Shown here: piece after piece, positions 7,573-8,421 of the stretch | Layout of the letters: the number at the start of each line of letters is the position of its first letter | Numbering within the stretch: position 1 is the first letter of the stretch | Source: an uncultured Lachnospiraceae bacterium | Lineage (GTDB): Bacteria; Bacillota_A; Clostridia; Lachnospirales; Lachnospiraceae | Assembly (NCBI GenBank): GCA_905200565.1 | Contig: CAJKKX010000082.1 | Location: 1-8,421, forward strand | Length of the DNA stretch: 8,421 bases | Reading direction: 5' to 3' | Program-made: the position numbers and the translations under genes | Notes under the pieces: model-generated | What the model saw: only the letters and a program-made list of their open reading frames with translations | Databases searched by the model: none | What the model was told of the DNA's origin: nothing

Positions 7573-7601
7573 ATTCTAGCATAAAAACAGAATCTTGTAT
7601 A
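7573..7601 (-). promoter_or_regulatory. Putative sigma-A promoter of the radC-mreBCD-pbp2-minCD operon
   Basis: Read on the minus strand, TAGAAT (7578-7573) matches the -10 consensus at five of six positions and is preceded by TG plus one base, an extended -10. Seventeen bases upstream lies TATACA (7601-7596), four of six matches to the -35 consensus. Transcription would start near 7566, giving a leader of about 54 bases before the radC ATG. It is the only convincing promoter in the largest gene-free stretch of the window. This is a sequence-based inference; the weak -35 is offset by the extended -10. Confidence 0.6.
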
Positions 7602-7621
7602 CCGGATTAATCTTAAATTTT

Positions 7622-7652
7622 TCGTAACTGTTCAGTACCTTCACAGTTACGA
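7622..7652. repeat. Perfect 10-bp inverted repeat (hairpin or operator) between the COG2509 gene and radC
   Basis: The arms TCGTAACTGT (7622-7631) and ACAGTTACGA (7643-7652) are exact reverse complements around an 11-base spacer. Outside a three-base bulge, a T-run (7618-7621) and an A-run (7656-7659) could extend the pairing. The repeat begins 21 bases after the COG2509 stop and ends 20 bases before the -35 of the radC promoter. A U-run precedes the hairpin on both strands and none follows it, so it is not a canonical intrinsic terminator. It could be an operator, a transcript 3'-end stabiliser, or a copy of a dispersed palindromic repeat. Confidence 0.75.
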
Positions 7653-7673
7653 TACAAAAATCCATGAAAATTT

Positions 7674-8421
7674 CTAACGATTCCGGTATTCCCTTATGAT
7701 TTCTTCTGCCACTTTTAACCCGTCCATAGCCGCCGTGGTGATTCCCCCGGCGTATCCGGACCCTTCGCCGCAGGGATAAATTCCCCGGATGCTGCTCTGC
7801 ATCGTTTCGTTTCGCGGAATTTTTACCGGTGAGGAAGTGCGGCTTTCCACACCGGAGAGAACCGCATCCTGGCGGTCAAACCCACGGATGATCTGCCCGC
7901 ATTCCAGAATCCCGCTCTTCAAAGAGTCATACAGTTCTTTTGGAAAACACGGCTTCAAATCAGAAAATGTATAACCGCCCCGGATGTTCGGCTCGACATC
8001 TCCAGGAGAAGTACTGGCTGTCCCCTGACAAAAATCACCGAGAAGCTGTACCGGGACTTTTCCGTTTCCGGCACGAAAGGCGGCTTCTTCAAGTTTTCGC
8101 TGAAAATACATGCCTGCCAGAACATCTTTGTCCCCATAATCGGAAGGATTGACCGTCACCACCATGGCGCTGTTGGCATTCGCACCGCTTCTGTCGTGAT
8201 AACTCATGCCGTTTACGGCCATCCGTCCCGCCTCCGATGAGGCATTTACCACGTATCCGCCGGGACACATACAAAAGGAATAGACGCCTCTTTGGTTTTC
8301 CAGTTTCCTGGTCAATTTGTAATCTGCCGCCGGAAGATATTTTCCCCTTTCGCATCCGTACTGTGAGGCGTCAATCATGGCCTGCGGATGTTCGATACGC
8401 ACGCCGACGGCAAAGGATTTT
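7674..8421 (-). CDS. FAD-dependent dehydrogenase, COG2509 type (partial, N-terminus outside window)
   Basis: The visible 248 residues are the C-terminal part of a FAD/NAD(P)-binding oxidoreductase of the uncharacterised COG2509 kind. Full-length members have roughly 530 residues, with the dinucleotide-binding GxGxxG near the missing N-terminus. Recognition rests on VGVRIEHPQ at the left edge, the cysteine-bearing YSFCMCPGGYVVNAS, GMSYHDRSGANANSA, and the C-terminal flavin-contacting IYPCGEGSGYAGGITTAAMDG. The reading frame stays open through 8420. The GTG at 8402 lies inside this conserved block and is not a real start. The substrate is unknown. It is on the same strand as the radC operon, but it is separated by 161 bases holding an inverted repeat and a promoter, so it is probably a separate transcription unit. 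Confidence 0.88.
   Translation of the reverse strand, partial: KSFAVGVRIEHPQAMIDASQYGCERGKYLPAADYKLTRKLENQRGVYSFCMCPGGYVVNASSEAGRMAVNGMSYHDRSGANANSAMVVTVNPSDYGDKDVLAGMYFQRKLEEAAFRAGNGKVPVQLLGDFCQGTASTSPGDVEPNIRGGYTFSDLKPCFPKELYDSLKSGILECGQIIRGFDRQDAVLSGVESRTSSPVKIPRNETMQSSIRGIYPCGEGSGYAGGITTAAMDGLKVAEEIIREYRNR

Noticed and set aside
8400..8402. GTG as the start of the COG2509 gene
   Set aside because: The frame continues to the window edge with family-like residues (KSFAVGV) before it, so the gene is truncated by the window rather than starting here.

Overview
All recognisable genes lie on the minus strand, so the window is read from high to low coordinates. The gene content, the strong purine-rich ribosome binding sites, moderate GC and the style of the proteins point to a low-to-mid GC Gram-positive of the Clostridia, most likely Lachnospiraceae. 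That assignment rests on protein style and gene order, not on a marker gene.

Layout in transcription order: (1) 8421-7674, the C-terminal part of a FAD-dependent dehydrogenase of the COG2509 kind, cut by the window edge; (2) 7673-7513, a 161-base intergenic stretch with a 10-bp perfect inverted repeat and a good extended -10 promoter; (3) 7512-6811 radC; (4) 6796-5789 an MreB-family actin; (5) 5758-4799 mreC; (6) 4780-4262 mreD; (7) 4269-1324 a very long class B penicillin-binding protein (PBP2/MrdA type); (8) 1303-602 minC; (9) 539-1 the N-terminal two thirds of minD, cut by the window edge. Spacings inside the cluster are short (an 8-base overlap to 62 bases). No internal terminator was seen, so radC to minD looks like one operon fed by the promoter at 7573-7601.

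The operon joins two systems. MreB, MreC, MreD and PBP2 form the core of the elongation (Rod) machinery that directs lateral-wall peptidoglycan synthesis. MinC and MinD restrict where the FtsZ ring forms. RadC at the head is a traditional neighbour of mreBCD in Firmicutes (compare radC-mreBCD-minCD in Bacillus subtilis), without an obvious role in cell shape.

No wholly unknown system is evident. The points most worth a second look are: an MreB whose nucleotide pocket has lost several conserved acidic residues, including the position aligned with the catalytic glutamate; a roughly 260-residue acidic insertion in PBP2 just before the transpeptidase domain; the intergenic inverted repeat; and two consecutive TTG start codons (mreD, pbp2) with a translational overlap.
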